A DNA stretch of 64,000 nt from Maratus speciosus (GCA_963932465.1 OZ010787.1:14992926-15056925); one strand, 5' to 3'. Shown: positions 1 through 12,279, numbered from the stretch's first letter. The notes: generated by a model from the letters alone, not told the origin. Program-made: numbers and translations.

Positions 1-1478
1 ATATAAATATATTAATATTTGATGGAATATGAGTATTCATACGAAATAATTTTTAATTGCGCGTGCAAAAACAATGCCAAACAACTTAAAAAATTGGTTA
101 ACTACATGGTACAGCTCATGAAATAAAGGACAGTCGAATATCGAGAAAATTCAGAAAGATATTTGCGATATAGTGAGCTGAATTTATGTTGTTTTCAAAA
201 AGTAGCTGGATGACTCGCAATTTTCCACAAACTGTTTCATACTATCTTTGTTGCATACAAATGCTCATATTTCATCACATATTTGATATATGTATATTCA
301 AATTGTACTATATATTTTTTTTACTGTACCTTGTCAAGTTTCCTGAAAACGCTTGCAAAAGAGCAACTTTGTTTTGTAAGTCTATACGGGTGTGCAGTGT
401 TCAATCTTTGTTTTAAATTTGTCTAATTTTTTGAGTTTTTCTTTTTCAAATTGTTATTCAAATTTTCAGTATCTTAATAGAGATTCATTTCATATTTTGA
501 AAATTTCCTCTTTTACCTATTGCTATCAATTATAAAAAGCTCAAATAATAATATTTACAAACACTTTCAAATGAAAAATATATTTACACGTGAATATTAA
601 AAAACAAAGAAAACCTTAAAATAGTTAAATTATTACATGCGAAAACCATTTAATGATGAAAATTACGGCATATATTAAAACGATACATTTAATAAAAGTA
701 CGAGATGCAGTGTCACTTTTAACTTAACTATTTTATACAAGCTTATTTTTAAAAGTGAAATTAATCTTACTTATCAATCACAAAACAGCCTCCAGCTGTC
801 GCGGCAGCGGTGGATGCGACCTTGGGAACCGAAAAATTGGTCCAGTCGAAGAGAAATGAATAGCAAATTGATTCAAAAGATCGCCACTGGTAGTGATAAT
901 ATCATTCAATTTTCAGTAATTGGGGGGTAATCTTTTTAAAACAGAGCAAATGAGCATGTGTTTAGAGGCTGCGTCGTTTGGACACGTGTTAAATAATTGG
1001 AAGTTCAAGTTTAAATAAATATATATTTTTAAAATCCAAAAGGAAGGTAGGAAGATGATGGAAGGTATAAATAAAAATGCGAGTTTTGAGAAGCTTGAGT
1101 GGTTAATTAATCATGTATTTTAATTTTAAATGTATTTTGGGGAGACGAAATTTTCATGATTTATGTCTGTAGAAAAGAAGACAACTTGAAAAAAATCATA
1201 TTTCTAAAATTTTTTTTATCTTATCAGTTATAACTTAAACGCGGAAAACGTGGGAGCTAAAAAGCTCTGATGTGAAAGAATTTTTTTCTTTTTAATTATA
1301 GTCATTTTTTATGAGTCTTACACATAGTAAAATTCTAAGAAATAGTGGCGAAAAAACTCTTTCTTCAGGTGGCATAGTATCGAATGCCGGTCTGTAATCG
1401 TTACTGTCGCACAGCAGGACGAAATGGCTAAAATCTGGGACATTGCTCCTTTCCTCTACCCCCCCCTCCCCCCCAAAA

Positions 1479-1518
<40 letters not shown>

Positions 1519-2119
1519 CTCAAAATATTAGATGAATTCTTTTTACACATTCTACAGTTTATCAGAAATTAGTCAACAGGACAAAAATACAACATTTATC
1601 TACAATAAAGTTGTCCATTTTATGTAATTTTGCATAATTTTGAGTTTTTGCCAAATTGTTTAGTTGGAGCTGACTGTTCATATTTCCCTTTAAAAAAAAT
1701 CTTTTTTTTTTTTTCGTTATTCTACGTCATTTAATCAAGCACAATTTAATTCTACAACGTGTTTTTTGGAACTTTTTTTACCTTTTGTTTATAAAAATAC
1801 GTGTTTTTAAATGTAATTTTTAAAATGACAGATATTCAAAAAAGTCCCGAATTGATCCGGAAATCGGGCGTTGTCGTCTTTTTCCTAAAGTATTCAGTGA
1901 GAAAAATTGATAATAATCACATTCGCCACAATCCACTCGGGTTCGGTAGGCTCGAAATCATGTTTTCTCGTCCTTAAAACTCCCTGACCGGCGAGCAAAA
2001 AGGCAAAATTGTGACGTTGTTTTTTCTGTAATTTTTGTAAAATGCTAAAAAAAGATGTTTTTTCAAACCTGATATGAATTTTTTATTACGTATAGGCATA
2101 AGCCTTGAGAGTATTAATC

Positions 2120-2157
<38 letters not shown>

Positions 2158-3124
2158 GGATGATATATTAATTTAAATACTGCTTCTTCTATTGCAGTGA
2201 AACCTACAGCTTAGTCAACGGATATTTCAGTACACGTTCGAAGTTGATTTTGTAGACAGATTTTAAAAATAACAGGTTTGAGCATAAGATTATTAATTTT
2301 CTCCATTTTGTCGCAAATATTTTCCACTTCTCACTTTAGATTCGCATTCTCCACTTTAAGCAACATAAAATTACTACTTATCAAGTCATTTCGACGTATC
2401 TTACGAGCTCTACACCCATGTCCACGAAAACACACCTTTCGCCTCATTGTGTGTCGGAAGTAGTACTAGCAATGATAATCATTGTCTGTTAGAAACAGTA
2501 ACAGTAACTGTCATTAGGAAGTCTCAATCAGCATCATCGATGCACTGTAAAAAACAACATAGTGTTTCCTGATATAAAAAAAAAAAAACGATTTCTGAAA
2601 CTCAGTGTAACTACATGTTTGCCTTTGATTCCAAATTGAAGAAAATTGGTGAAGTGGTTTTAAGGAGGAAATAGCTATATTCATGTGGAGTTAAAAATAT
2701 ATATATATTGAATTATATTGATGAATAAACGGCATTAATGGTTATCTTTACTTCCTCTCTGGCTTTTTAAAACTTATATATTATACAGCCTTTGCTAATT
2801 CTCATCGCCAGATTTAAATTTATTATCGTAATGTGCGTAAATTTACCATGATTACGTGTTTTATTATAGCTGCACGCAAAAGATACATGGATACTACTTT
2901 AATTTTCACATGTCAAATGCATAAATATTTAATTAGATATTTAATTTTGTATCAGATTATTTTATTCAACTATATATCCACCAAAAACGCATAAAACTCA
3001 ATTAAAAGCTACATAGATTATAATATTCTATAAATATCAAACATATAAGTAATATTCGGTGATGAAAACTAGCGAAGTACTCACAGTTTTGTGTTATCCG
3101 TAGTAAAAGCGAAAAAAGTATGTT
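1..3124. other. AT-rich DNA, no gene recognised
   Basis: No coding stretch here resembles a known protein, and short open frames are at the level expected by chance. Visible structure is limited to a C-run with following A-run near 1459-1480, a (TA)n microsatellite at about 1483-1516, a T-run at 2121-2152 and a short TA tract at 2696-2707. I see no terminal inverted repeats or tandem array. Confidence 0.6.
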
Positions 3125-3224
3125 TCAATTTAATAAGCAGACAAGATTCTGCCGGAAATATTTAAGATTTAAAAAAGTTTCGAAAAAAATTGTTATTTCT
3201 TTAATAATTAAAATACACTTAAAT

Positions 3225-3337
3225 TCCAACGATTTCCAAAGACTCATTCTTTCATCTCTGACCCTACTTCTGTGACGTCGCATACGGTCTCTGTTTAAAC
3301 GGCTTCTCCTTTCAAGAGATGTCTCAATACCTGCCAT
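3225..3337 (-). pseudogene. STPR-like arginine-rich peptide remnant
   Basis: Reading the minus strand from the ATG at 3337, the first residues after MAGI form a 23-residue unit that begins ETSLERRSRLNRD and continues with alternating Arg/His, followed by the start of a degenerate second unit. A 23-residue, Arg-rich unit starting with ET matches the score-and-three-peptide-repeat (STPR) pattern known from arthropod proteins and also seen in some transposon-associated proteins. Only one good unit is present. The frame then runs into AT-rich sequence that does not look coding, and a stop codon lies just upstream of the ATG. It is probably a broken fragment or a single exon of a larger gene. Function cannot be assigned. 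Confidence 0.35.
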
Positions 3338-3797
3338 GTATTAATAAAAGCATTTTGTGAAAAAAAGCTAAATTTCTTTGTACGGTATAAACAATAAAAT
3401 TTAGCTAAATCATATGAAACATTAAAAAACATTTCAAAACAAACTAATCTATCACTGTTGCCAAATTACTTCAAAAAACTTTCAATGAATTGGAAAAAGG
3501 AATGACTCATCGCACAGCAAATTATTTTTTTACATCATGCTTACGTAATAAGAGAGAAGGCACGTTCATTTGCTTCTAATATCTGAAGCCATTCACAAGA
3601 GGACGCTGCAACCATGATCATGTTGCCAATTGCCTTGTTTCATTGAACGCAAATTGACGAAAATTTTATTTCATTATTATAATCTGGTTTGATTTTAAGT
3701 TGAATAAATTGTAATATAAAATATTTATTATTTTAAATTTGAAACGCATTGTAGTAGTTATTTGTTAAATATATTTACGTTACGGTATGTCATCTAA

Positions 3798-4067
3798 CCC
3801 TCCGTCGGTCGCAACTCTGGGACTCCCGAGTTCGGTCGCAATGTGCCTGTTAGAAAATCACCATTGGCAATTAACTGACGTAATTCTAACGCTCTTGAAG
3901 TGATCAGTGACCTTCATTAGGATGTAAAGAGAGAAAATATTTTAAATTTGAATTAAAAAACCTCGTTTATTACACTCAAATTAAGTAACTCTGAGCACAC
4001 TAGTGGCGGAGAGGAGAACAGAAATAATGGTGCTGTGCCTGTCACGCCTATTGCGACCAACGGAGGG
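3798..4067. mobile_element. piggyBac-like TTAA miniature element (270 bp)
   Basis: The ends are inverted repeats of about 17 bp, CCCTCCGTCGGTCGCAA on the left and its near complement on the right at 4051-4067. The right flank is TTAA and the left flank is CTAA, consistent with a TTAA target duplication with one mutation. Just inside the left end is a hairpin, CTCTGGG at 3815-3821 with CCCGAG at 3825-3830, followed by a second copy of CGGTCGCAA. No coding capacity. CCC-starting ends with TTAA duplication are typical of piggyBac-type elements. Confidence 0.65.
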
Positions 4068-4071
4068 TTAA

Positions 4072-4900
4072 CAACTTACTATGGAATATGAAAACAAATC
4101 ACAAAAAAATTTTAACAGGTAATAAACGTTGTTTTTTTTTCAGTTATTTTATGTATAAGTCATTGTTTATAATTTACACATGCAAAAAAGAAAATCTACT
4201 TTTGTTAAGAGGAAAATTGTTACTTACAAATTAGCCTTGCGCAAGTGATATATCGCCAAATAGTGTTCCAATCGTCATCATTCTCAAAGAACTCATTTTA
4301 TTTTAAATATAAGCCACTCAATTCATAAACACATAACTTTAATTAAAAGGTATATATTATAATACATTATACAGGTACATATTAAAATACAGGTATATAT
4401 TAAAATACATGACTTTCACTCATTTCAGTTGAAATACAGAAAAAATAGAAAATAAGAAATTAAAATAATACCATAAATCAAAACATTTCATTTCATAATC
4501 AAACTATTGTTACTAATTTGCACAAGCAAAAAATAAAAGCTGTCATTGGCAAGAAATAAATGTTGTTGGCGAGATTTGCGTCATGGCTCCATCTTATCGC
4601 CGACTGGTAAGATGGATGGGTTCGCACTGGAATCGTCATACTGCGTTTCTTATATTTAGATTCCGTAAGGCAAAAAGTTAACTCAAAATTGCGATTAACT
4701 ACTGAAGTGATCTGCACTTTTTATAGCTTAACATGACGAGCTTGACCGATCTCCTCAAATCGGGGAAATATAAATTTTCACCTCTGATCCCTATAATGTT
4801 TTGCGTCGTTAATTTTTAATGCAAGCTGAAATTCTGATTATGAATATGATAAATGTTTCTACGTTATTTACTATACTGTAAAATATAAATGGGAATTTCG
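4072..4900. other. AT-rich spacer, no gene recognised
   Basis: No supported gene. One open frame on the minus strand at 4499-4717 has no recognisable domain. A short tandem similarity (tataTTAAAATACA) lies near 4350-4412. Confidence 0.5.
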
Positions 4901-4919
4901 TTCCGACCGCTTATAACTC

Positions 4920-5142
4920 GAGTTCTGCTGAATGGATTTCGATGGAACATGCACTGTTAAACAATTTTTCAAGGAAGGTTTTAACATATCGTTCTACGTT
5001 ACTTACTTATAGAATTATGAGGGAAAGTTCTATAATCAAGTGAATCCGATTATGCAAGATTAACCTTTTTTAAAAGTTCTAGTGGACTGATTTTGATGAG
5101 ACTTGCATTGCTTAATAGATAATTGTTTCGGGATGGTTTTAA
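4920..5142 (+). repeat. Diverged ~150-bp direct repeat, split by Tc1
   Basis: A segment near 4929 (tggatttcgatggaacatgc) and one near 5081 (tggactgattttgatgagac) are diverged copies about 152 bp apart. Each is followed by a gggatggttttaa-type stretch. The Tc1-like element interrupts the second copy, and the interrupted copy resumes at 6568 with the sequence cgttctatcg seen in copy one (4991 region). The repeat therefore predates the insertion. Confidence 0.55.
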
Positions 5143-5144
5143 TA

Positions 5145-6567
5145 CACTGGTTTTCAAAAAATAAGGAAAAACAACAAAATTAGCAATTACTCAAAATGTT
5201 ACATGTAGATTTTAATAAAACTGAGCCACAATATACAACACATAGTAAGGTATAAAATAACATTAAAAGAAATTTCCAGACGATTGTGCGGTTTCAGAAT
5301 TTAACACAATTATAAAATAAACAAAATAAATGCGTCAGTTTGGTATAAGAAAAGTACCTTTAATATGGAGTATGATCACCCCTAGAAGCACTATGGCACA
5401 TGTGCCATACTATCAATTATGTGATCAATAGGTTCTTTGGGAAGTGCAAGCCATTGCTCTTGTAAAGCAGTTGTAGGCGTGGCAAGGGTCTAAGGAGGGG
5501 GATTGAGAGCAGCAACACATCTTTCTAAAGCATCTCAAACATGCTCGATGGGATTCAAGTCTGGTGATCGAGCTGGCCATTCACTGCGTTGAATTGTTTG
5601 GAGCTGAAGGCACATAAGCATCGAGAATGCCATCTCTATAGACGTGAGCATTCACAGTTCCACGTGGAAAGACATGGAGATCCACCCAATGGGCATGGAG
5701 GTCTTTGCGTCCACCCAAAGAGATACCATCCCAAACACAGATACTGCCTCCTCCGTATCAATCTCTTTCACGAATGTTTGACGGATGATAGCATGTTCCC
5801 TGTTCTCTCCAAATCAAACAACGCCTACTATCGCTTTGGAGGCTAAACTGGGACTCATCCGTGAAGAGAACACGCCTATATTGATCAGCTGTCCAGTAGA
5901 CATGTTGATGGGGCCACCTTAAACGTTTCCTCCGGTGACGTGAGGTGAGCGGTACACAAATGGCTGATTGCCTCGTGTAATGACCACCTTCATGAAGCCT
6001 TATACGCGCAGTAGACGTTGATATCAACCTTCCAGTGGCTGCAGCAAGGGAGGCTCTAAGTTGATAGGGGGTTGCTGTTCTATTCCTTCGTACACATAAC
6101 CGCAAATATCACTCATCGGTGCCTGTCGCAACTCTTGCCCGTCCTTGGCTGAACCTTCTGGAGGCCGAACCAGTGGTTTGAAATTGTTGCCAAAGCCTAT
6201 GAACAACAGAAAGACTCACATTTAGCCATCTGGACATCTCTCTCTGACTTTGACCTGCATCCAATCTTCCAATAGCTCTAAATCGCAGTTCTACGGACAA
6301 ATGATACCTCGAGGTCATACTGATGAATTGGCTATCTCAGTTGTCTTGTCTCATAATCACATCGACACCTGCAGTCGTACTCTCTAGCATGCATTTGTAT
6401 GCTCCTCACTGATGGCGCAATCCGATTGCAGCGCCACTAATTTGCATTTTGTAATTTTATTCTGCACCATTTAATTAACAACATATGCAAATTTCATACG
6501 GATAGGTTTATTTTTGAACGAGTTATCGCTCTTTTTGTGATTTTTCCTTAATTTTTGGAAACCAGTG
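5145..6567 (-). mobile_element. Tc1-like DNA transposon, internally deleted
   Basis: Both ends are present as inverted repeats of about 27 bp beginning CACTGGTTTTCAAAAAATAA at 5145 and CACTGGTTTCCAAAAATTAA (reverse strand) ending at 6567. They are flanked by TA at 5143-5144 and 6568-6569, the target duplication of the Tc1/mariner superfamily. The 1,423-bp length is shorter than the usual ~1.6 kb, in line with a deletion inside the transposase. The element could still be mobilised in trans because both termini are intact. Confidence 0.92.
5390..6318 (-). pseudogene. Tc1-family transposase remnant (DD34E type)
   Basis: Starting at the ATG at 6318, the protein opens with a helix-turn-helix DNA-binding region (FRAIGRLDAGQSQREMSRWL, residues about 13-32). 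A second frame (6105-5758) carries the catalytic core with the first catalytic aspartate in VLFTDESQF and the family signature YHPSNIRERD. It continues as GGGSICVWDGISLGG. The last part contains EWPARSPDLNPIEHV, the region carrying the third acidic residue (the E of PIEHV). The part expected between them, with the second catalytic aspartate (DNARPH-type motif), is missing, and there are stops and frame changes. This protein would cut and rejoin element ends in the nucleus; this copy cannot be active. Confidence 0.92.
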
Positions 6568-6569
6568 TA

Positions 6570-7216
6570 TATTGCATATCGTTCTATCGTTCTTTATCAA
6601 ATTCTACTGTAAATTATCAACTAAAAGATTGGTTCCTTAACAGTCAGAATTTTGTCTGAGACATTAAAAAATATAATAGCGCAATGGCGTTTGTTTCGTT
6701 TGCAGCAATGCGGAAAGTCATTCCAGGTAAAGGTCCATATTGCTTTAAAACATAAGATCAAATTCACCGATACATTTCGTTTGATTCAAGGTTCGTTTGA
6801 AGAAAACGACCAATTTAGCAGGCGAAGCTTGTTAGTACGAGTATAAACTAACATTTTGGAGACTATTTTTGTGTATGTTGTATTTTTCACTTTCCAGCGT
6901 AACTGAAAAGTGATTATGACTCCAGTTTGTATGACTGCCGACTGCCGTCTCTTTGCCATCTTTCCGTCTCTGGCATTTATACTCGGATTGTCACGTAATT
7001 TTTATGTTATTCAAGTTCACAACATATGTTCGCTATTGAAAAAGAAAGTATGTAGCATTAATAGTTCGTTTACAGGCAAACTCAAAACAATCCCGTTACA
7101 TTATGGCTTGTGGGGGGAAATCCTTTGCAGTGTATTTTTGTGATGTTAATCTATTTGAAACTTAATGAAATTAATATGAATTTCTGAGGTGTATTAAAAC
7201 ACGCGTTCTATAGAAT
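6570..7216 (+). repeat. Left part of a diverged tandem family
   Basis: Contains units resembling those at 9254-10070: a stretch ending in tctatag followed by a short AT-rich block and words such as gcagtgtatttttg. The run is cut at about 7216 by an interspersed repeat and resumes at 9254. No gene is supported here. Confidence 0.4.
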
Positions 7217-9253
7217 ACTAGCAGATCTACCCGGCTTCGCTCGTGTCAATAATAATGGTCCACCCGGGTAAAATACATTAAAATGAAATAATACGGCAGT
7301 GACAATAACTGAGATTGGTGCATTACCGTCCACGAATCGTTAAAAGACCGATAAGAAATATAAGTAAAATAGTTTTAATTGCGTCTACTATTAACTATAC
7401 CATAATAATGTATATTCCAAACAAATGTCATAACATATATTAAAGTACAATTATTTGCTTAAAAAGCGTCATTTAAATAATAAAAAACATTAAAAATATT
7501 AAAAATTTACATGTTTCGACTCTTTCATTGAGTCTTCTTCAGAATATATATATAAAAAAAAACTACAAACACAATGCCAATTGTGACATACTGATGATGG
7601 CAATGACCTAACCCATAAATTTTGCCTTTACTAAATTTTTTTTAAGTTATGATCATCATACAATTTCGTTTTTCACACTGTCGAATAGAAAAAGCTTCTG
7701 TCAAATGAAATTTATTTGAAAATTGTATCTCAATTTTTTCATGTGAATGGATTTTAAAGTAATTTTCAATCATGGATATTTTTGATTTGCATGCAGCCAG
7801 GGATAAGATTTCTGCATTTTTTCACACCAGTATTTTGTTAGAGTAAATGATATTTCATTTAATCGGGACACTCTCTTGATTTAACAGAACAACATTTTCT
7901 TTAAGAATATACCGGTGTGCAAAAACGTGCAAATCTCATCCCTACATGCAGCCCAATTACGAAAGATATACCTGTTTGCTCTTAATGCAATATTATAAAG
8001 TAAAGACATTGATGAACTATGAGTAACTCTAGCATCATATTGTTGGTGGCAATAACCTAACCCAACCATAAATTTAACTTTTACTGCAATTTGACCTTTA
8101 AACATCGCACATTTGATTATTCCAAAATCTAATAGAATACAAAAAGTACTTTCAGTAATTTTTTTTGAAAAGCTTATCTCAATTTACGGATTGTTTATCC
8201 ATTTTAAATTAATTTTCAATTACGGATATATTTTTAAATATATCTGTACCCAATTCAGAAAGATATATCCGTTTGCTATTAATGCAATATTATGAAGAAA
8301 AGACATATCTATGAGTAACGCCTAGCACCATATTGCTGGTGGCAACAACCTAACCGTACCATAAATTACGCTTTTACTGCAATTTGATCTCTAAACATCA
8401 TGCATCCCATTATTTCAACGTCTAACAAAAAAGTCTGTCAGTCATGAAATTTTGTTTAAAAAAGAAAAAAAGCTTACCCTAAAAAATAGTAGCTATAATT
8501 TCTATTTAATATAAATCGCACAAAAATAGTATTTTATATAACCGTATTCGATACAAATCGTAGAACGTTATCACTGCATTTCAGGTATTAAAACATTTAT
8601 CTAAATGATACAATTAAAGATTACAAAGAAATAGGGAATAAATTGTAGCATCCAGTTTTTAGAGCCAGTTTGAAATTATATTGATGACATTGACGTCATA
8701 TGTAGCAAAGGATTTTTTTTTTTTTTTTTTTTTTTTTTACTATTATCATTTTCCTTATTTGATTCTTGATATTGAAACGACTTCATTAAAATAGATTTTT
8801 TAACATTCAACTAAAGTACTTCTAAGGTCATTTTAAAACATGCTTAGTTAAAGTTTTTACATAAATATATGAAAAATGTGCATTTTCTGATTAGAATGAC
8901 GTCGACTTCAAAAATGTAAAAATATAGCAGTCGAGTCTGAATTTTTATTGGCTAATAAAACAAAGTACTCGAGTTATCAATTTTTTTTAAATTATTGAGC
9001 AGTTTTTTAGATGTGTGGCAACAGGAAAGAAGCTACTGAATTTGAAAATTTAAAATGAGATATTTCTATAATGTTAAATTATGAAAGATGATAGAATAAA
9101 GGGATAAATATTGGTCTGATGATTTTTTAAAGTTGACAGGGATCTATTCCACGTTCTAAAGCCTATGTACAGCAAGTTTCGTGCAAATCGGTCAAAAATT
9201 AAAGATTTGTATAAAGGACATACACACAGAGAACGGCTTTTATATATATAGAT
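7217..9253 (+). mobile_element. Interspersed ~2-kb repeat, retroposon-like
   Basis: The left edge carries agatctacccggcttcgctc and the right edge carries ttcgtgcaaatcggtca, then gacatacacacagag and tatatatatag. Such an 'acccggc' head and a 'cgtgcaaatcggtc...gacatac...tatatatag' tail are common in arthropod interspersed repeats, often linked to RTE-like retroposons; the class is not certain. Inside are diverged repeats of a block with tggtggcaataacctaaccc near 7590, 8042 and 8335 (the last two about 290 bp apart), and a T-run at 8711-8738. The element divides one unit of the surrounding tandem family. No reverse transcriptase coding is visible, so it is a non-autonomous or 5'-truncated copy. 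Confidence 0.45.
7509..7542 (-). ncRNA. Hammerhead ribozyme-like core
   Basis: On the minus strand the order is CUGAAGA (7542-7536), one A, stem GACUC (7534-7530), a 7-nt loop, stem GAGUC (7522-7518), then GAAA (7517-7514) and CAUGU. This matches the hammerhead catalytic core CUGANGA - stem II - GAAA. The extra A before stem II is atypical. Stem III would be only two pairs (AC/GU), as in the minimal type-I hammerheads reported from Penelope-like elements. Stem I pairs poorly (about 3 bp), so activity is doubtful. Confidence 0.4.
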
Positions 9254-10070
9254 GGAGTGCAAAACATTTTTTATTCATTCAGAATGTCACACAAAAGAAT
9301 TTATTTATATAATGGTATGCGGGAAAAAATTGTTTGCAGCGTATTGTATTTATATTACACTATTTTAAGCATAATGAAATTTATATACATTATGGAGGTA
9401 CATTACAAGAGGCTTACAAGACATTACAAGAAAGTGTCGTGCGTAACAGTTATCGTTCATTTACAGGGACAGGCAAAATATTTCGGTTACAGTATTGTCT
9501 ATGAGCGATAAATGATGGAAATGCGTTTTGAGTTGTGGTATGCGTTTTTAAGCTTAATTAAATTTTTGCGTACTACGTGATGTGTATTAATTCTATAGAT
9601 CACATACAGGACTACACGAAATAATGTAACAGCATAACTCAGTGCGAACGTGATTTTCTTTTAATTGAGTGGCCTTTTTCTTGGTGAATTATATTTAGTA
9701 TTCTAAAATATGTTTGTACAATATAAATAAATTCATATACAGGACAACGCAAAGAACTGGATACATTACTGGTTATATAATGTCAATTCTGATAGTACGT
9801 TTGCAATTTTGTTGAACGTGTTTTTCCTGAATTAAATTTTAAATTAATATGAGGTATGAATAAAAAATTATAGATAATATACAAGGTTGTACAAGATTAT
9901 TCGAGTGTACGGCCTTTTATTGACGAAAATTTCTGAAGTTGAATTTTCGATTGCGCTAAGCAGCGAAGCGCTAAGCGGGTTTTAACTAAGCTAAATTTTA
10001 GCACTCTATGTAAGTTATATGCAAGTCTCTAGATCGTGTACAGGGATGCACAAAAGAATACGAGTATTTT
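9254..10070 (+). repeat. Diverged tandem units of about 130-160 bp
   Basis: Units end in a recurring block: tctatagatcacatacagg near 9591, ttcatatacaggacaacgc near 9731, ttatagataatatacaagg near 9868 and ctctagatcgtgtacaggg near 10026. Each is followed by a variant of tgcacaaagaa. A reverse-orientation relative lies at 36115-36420. No coding function is visible. Confidence 0.5.
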
Positions 10071-10199
10071 TCCGGTAGCGTTGCCAGCTTTCTCTTTAAA
10101 AAAAAACGGAAGATTTTTATTCACACTAGTTTGGTTTTGTTTCACTAGTCTACCGTCATTTCACACATATGTTGAATGAGCCAATAATGTATTCTTTAA

Positions 10200-10282
10200 C
10201 CCTAGAATACTAGACATACCTAGTCCATACCAGCCGTACCACGCCATAGTCGTGATAATTACGAGCATCTAGTATTCTAGGG
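10200..10282. mobile_element. 83-bp piggyBac-like MITE
   Basis: Perfect 15-bp inverted ends, CCCTAGAATACTAGA on the left and TCTAGTATTCTAGGG on the right, are flanked on both sides by TTAA (10196-10199 and 10283-10286). CCCTAGA ends with TTAA duplication are the piggyBac hallmark. Far too short to code; it would depend on a transposase from elsewhere. Confidence 0.85.
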
Positions 10283-10289
10283 TTAAAGA

Positions 10290-10681
10290 ATTTTTCTTAA
10301 AAACAAATCATTAATCAATTGTTATAATTGATTTTCCCAAGAGTATTAGCATTACATTATTCTAACGACCCTGTTTAATTAATTTTGAAGTCCCATTTTT
10401 GTAGTAAAAAGATGTATAAAAGTGAAAATTTTGAATCAAATTAAAAAGATAAACCGATAAAAATTCTTCAAATTATAAAAGTCAAACATATTTTGTAAAA
10501 AAACGGAAGAAATTGACTTACGTGAAAGGTTTAATCGTACACCATACAATAAACACCTGAGAAACGTACAAGTTACGCGGAAAACGTTCACCCTGGCAAC
10601 CCTAATTTTCGGATACGGACAGTAACTGCTTGTCACGTTCGGGTCGCGAAGCAGTCTCTCAGAGGCTCTAACAACCTGCAC

Positions 10682-10712
<31 letters not shown>

Positions 10713-12180
10713 ACAACGCATCTCTGGAATCTTGAAGTGGACTGTCCACGGATGCGAGGGGTCGCTGAAGAAAAACTTGGGAGAGAGAGGGAGAGAGCAG
10801 TAGACAAGCGCGTTTGAAAAGTCTTGGCCAGCTGGTGTGCATGATCATTTGATATGTTTTAATGCTCTCGGAATCGGGATGGATAGGCAGTTAGCCTAAT
10901 CCCGTAAGTGTATACATTACCAAGTTGTAAATATTTTTATTTTAATGTAATTAAATGTTCCTTTATTTTATTTAGAAGCATGCCTAATTATTTTATCTTA
11001 TCAGGACTAATTATTATTGGGAACCACAACGCGGGAATTTCGCCTGTGGCACTGCTGAAATGCGGTTTTCAAACGTGTTATGTATTTTCTCTGTTGTTTA
11101 CTTAGATATCTTCTTTAAACTTTTTAAACGGAGAAAATCCGTTAAAGAAGTCTGGAAGTGTTGCATAATTAGTACTTTGACGCATGATACTTTTTGATAC
11201 TTTTACTTTTTAAATTCTTAAATTTCCTCGGTTATATCGCATTTATTTGATTGAGACGCGATATAACGAGAGTATTAGTGTCCCCATTAATTCGTGTCTT
11301 ATATTCGGAGTTTACATTGAATCCTTTGACAAAATTTGAAAGTAGCGAAGTAGTGACTACTTTTAAAAAGATATTTGTAGTTGTTTCTTTTAAAAGAAGT
11401 TGTTGCAGTTGTAGTTAACTATTTATTTGATACAGTAGTTATTATTGTAATTCGCTACAAAATACATGTAGTTTTTCTGAACACTGATCACGATATCGAA
11501 ATTGAAATATCGCCTAATCCTTTTCTGTACCATTAATCTATATAAACGTTATCACTTTGTTTTATCACTTGTGTCCCTTTGTGTTACTTTGTTAAGTTTT
11601 CCAACTGGGGATGGTAATTATTGCGTTACATTGGATTTATTGTATTTACTGACATATGAAAATATAAACAGATAATTTTCATTGCTTCAATGTTTAAAGT
11701 TAACAGAATTTTTTCGTTTTTGCGTTCAGAAATGAAAAATATTGAAATAAAAAATAAGAAACAAAATGAAATGTGTAATAAAAATAACATCTTATTTTTA
11801 ATATTGTATGACCGAAATGAATTCCAAATGCGTAAAATAAAATTTCTATATCCTTATCGAGTATTTACAGGTTTCATCTGAGTAACAGCTGACGGAAATC
11901 AGCGTCTTATTGATTTTATAACGTCACAGAAAATAAAACTGAATGATGTAAGATAACTAGATAATATAGCGTCTGTTTTTCATTCGCTTCACAATAATTG
12001 AAAGTGTTTATTTTTCTTCTATTATTTCCTACAAAAGAAAAAAAAAATCTTCTATTTATATCGACAAATATAGACAGTAGATTAAATAAAATAAGAAACG
12101 TAAGGAACTTGGAAACTGTATACTTTATATCACGTATGCATGTCCTGTTATCGTTGCCAAATAGCTAATTAGTAAACCGT
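10290..12180. other. AT-rich spacer with microsatellites
   Basis: No gene recognised. There is a C-run joined to a (CA)n tract at about 10681-10715; open frames across it on the minus strand are artefacts of the repeat. A hairpin with arms GTTATATCGC / GCGATATAAC lies near 11231-11268. The rest shows no supported feature. Confidence 0.5.
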
Positions 12181-12185
12181 AAGGT

Positions 12186-12279
12186 TTAGATGTACAGTTC
12201 CGATTACAAAAATGTTTTAGATGTATAGTTCCGATTGCAAAAGATGTTTTACATGTACAGTTCCGATTACAAAAATGTT
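12186..12279 (+). repeat. Three-copy 31-32 bp minisatellite
   Basis: Three tandem units share atgtacagttccgattacaa, with the word agttcc at 12196, 12227 and 12259. Units differ by a few substitutions. No function inferred. Confidence 0.85.

Noticed and set aside
10436..10848. Overlapping minus-strand frames of 123 and 71 residues
   Set aside because: They are held open by the C-run/(CA)n microsatellite at 10681-10715 and have no known domain.
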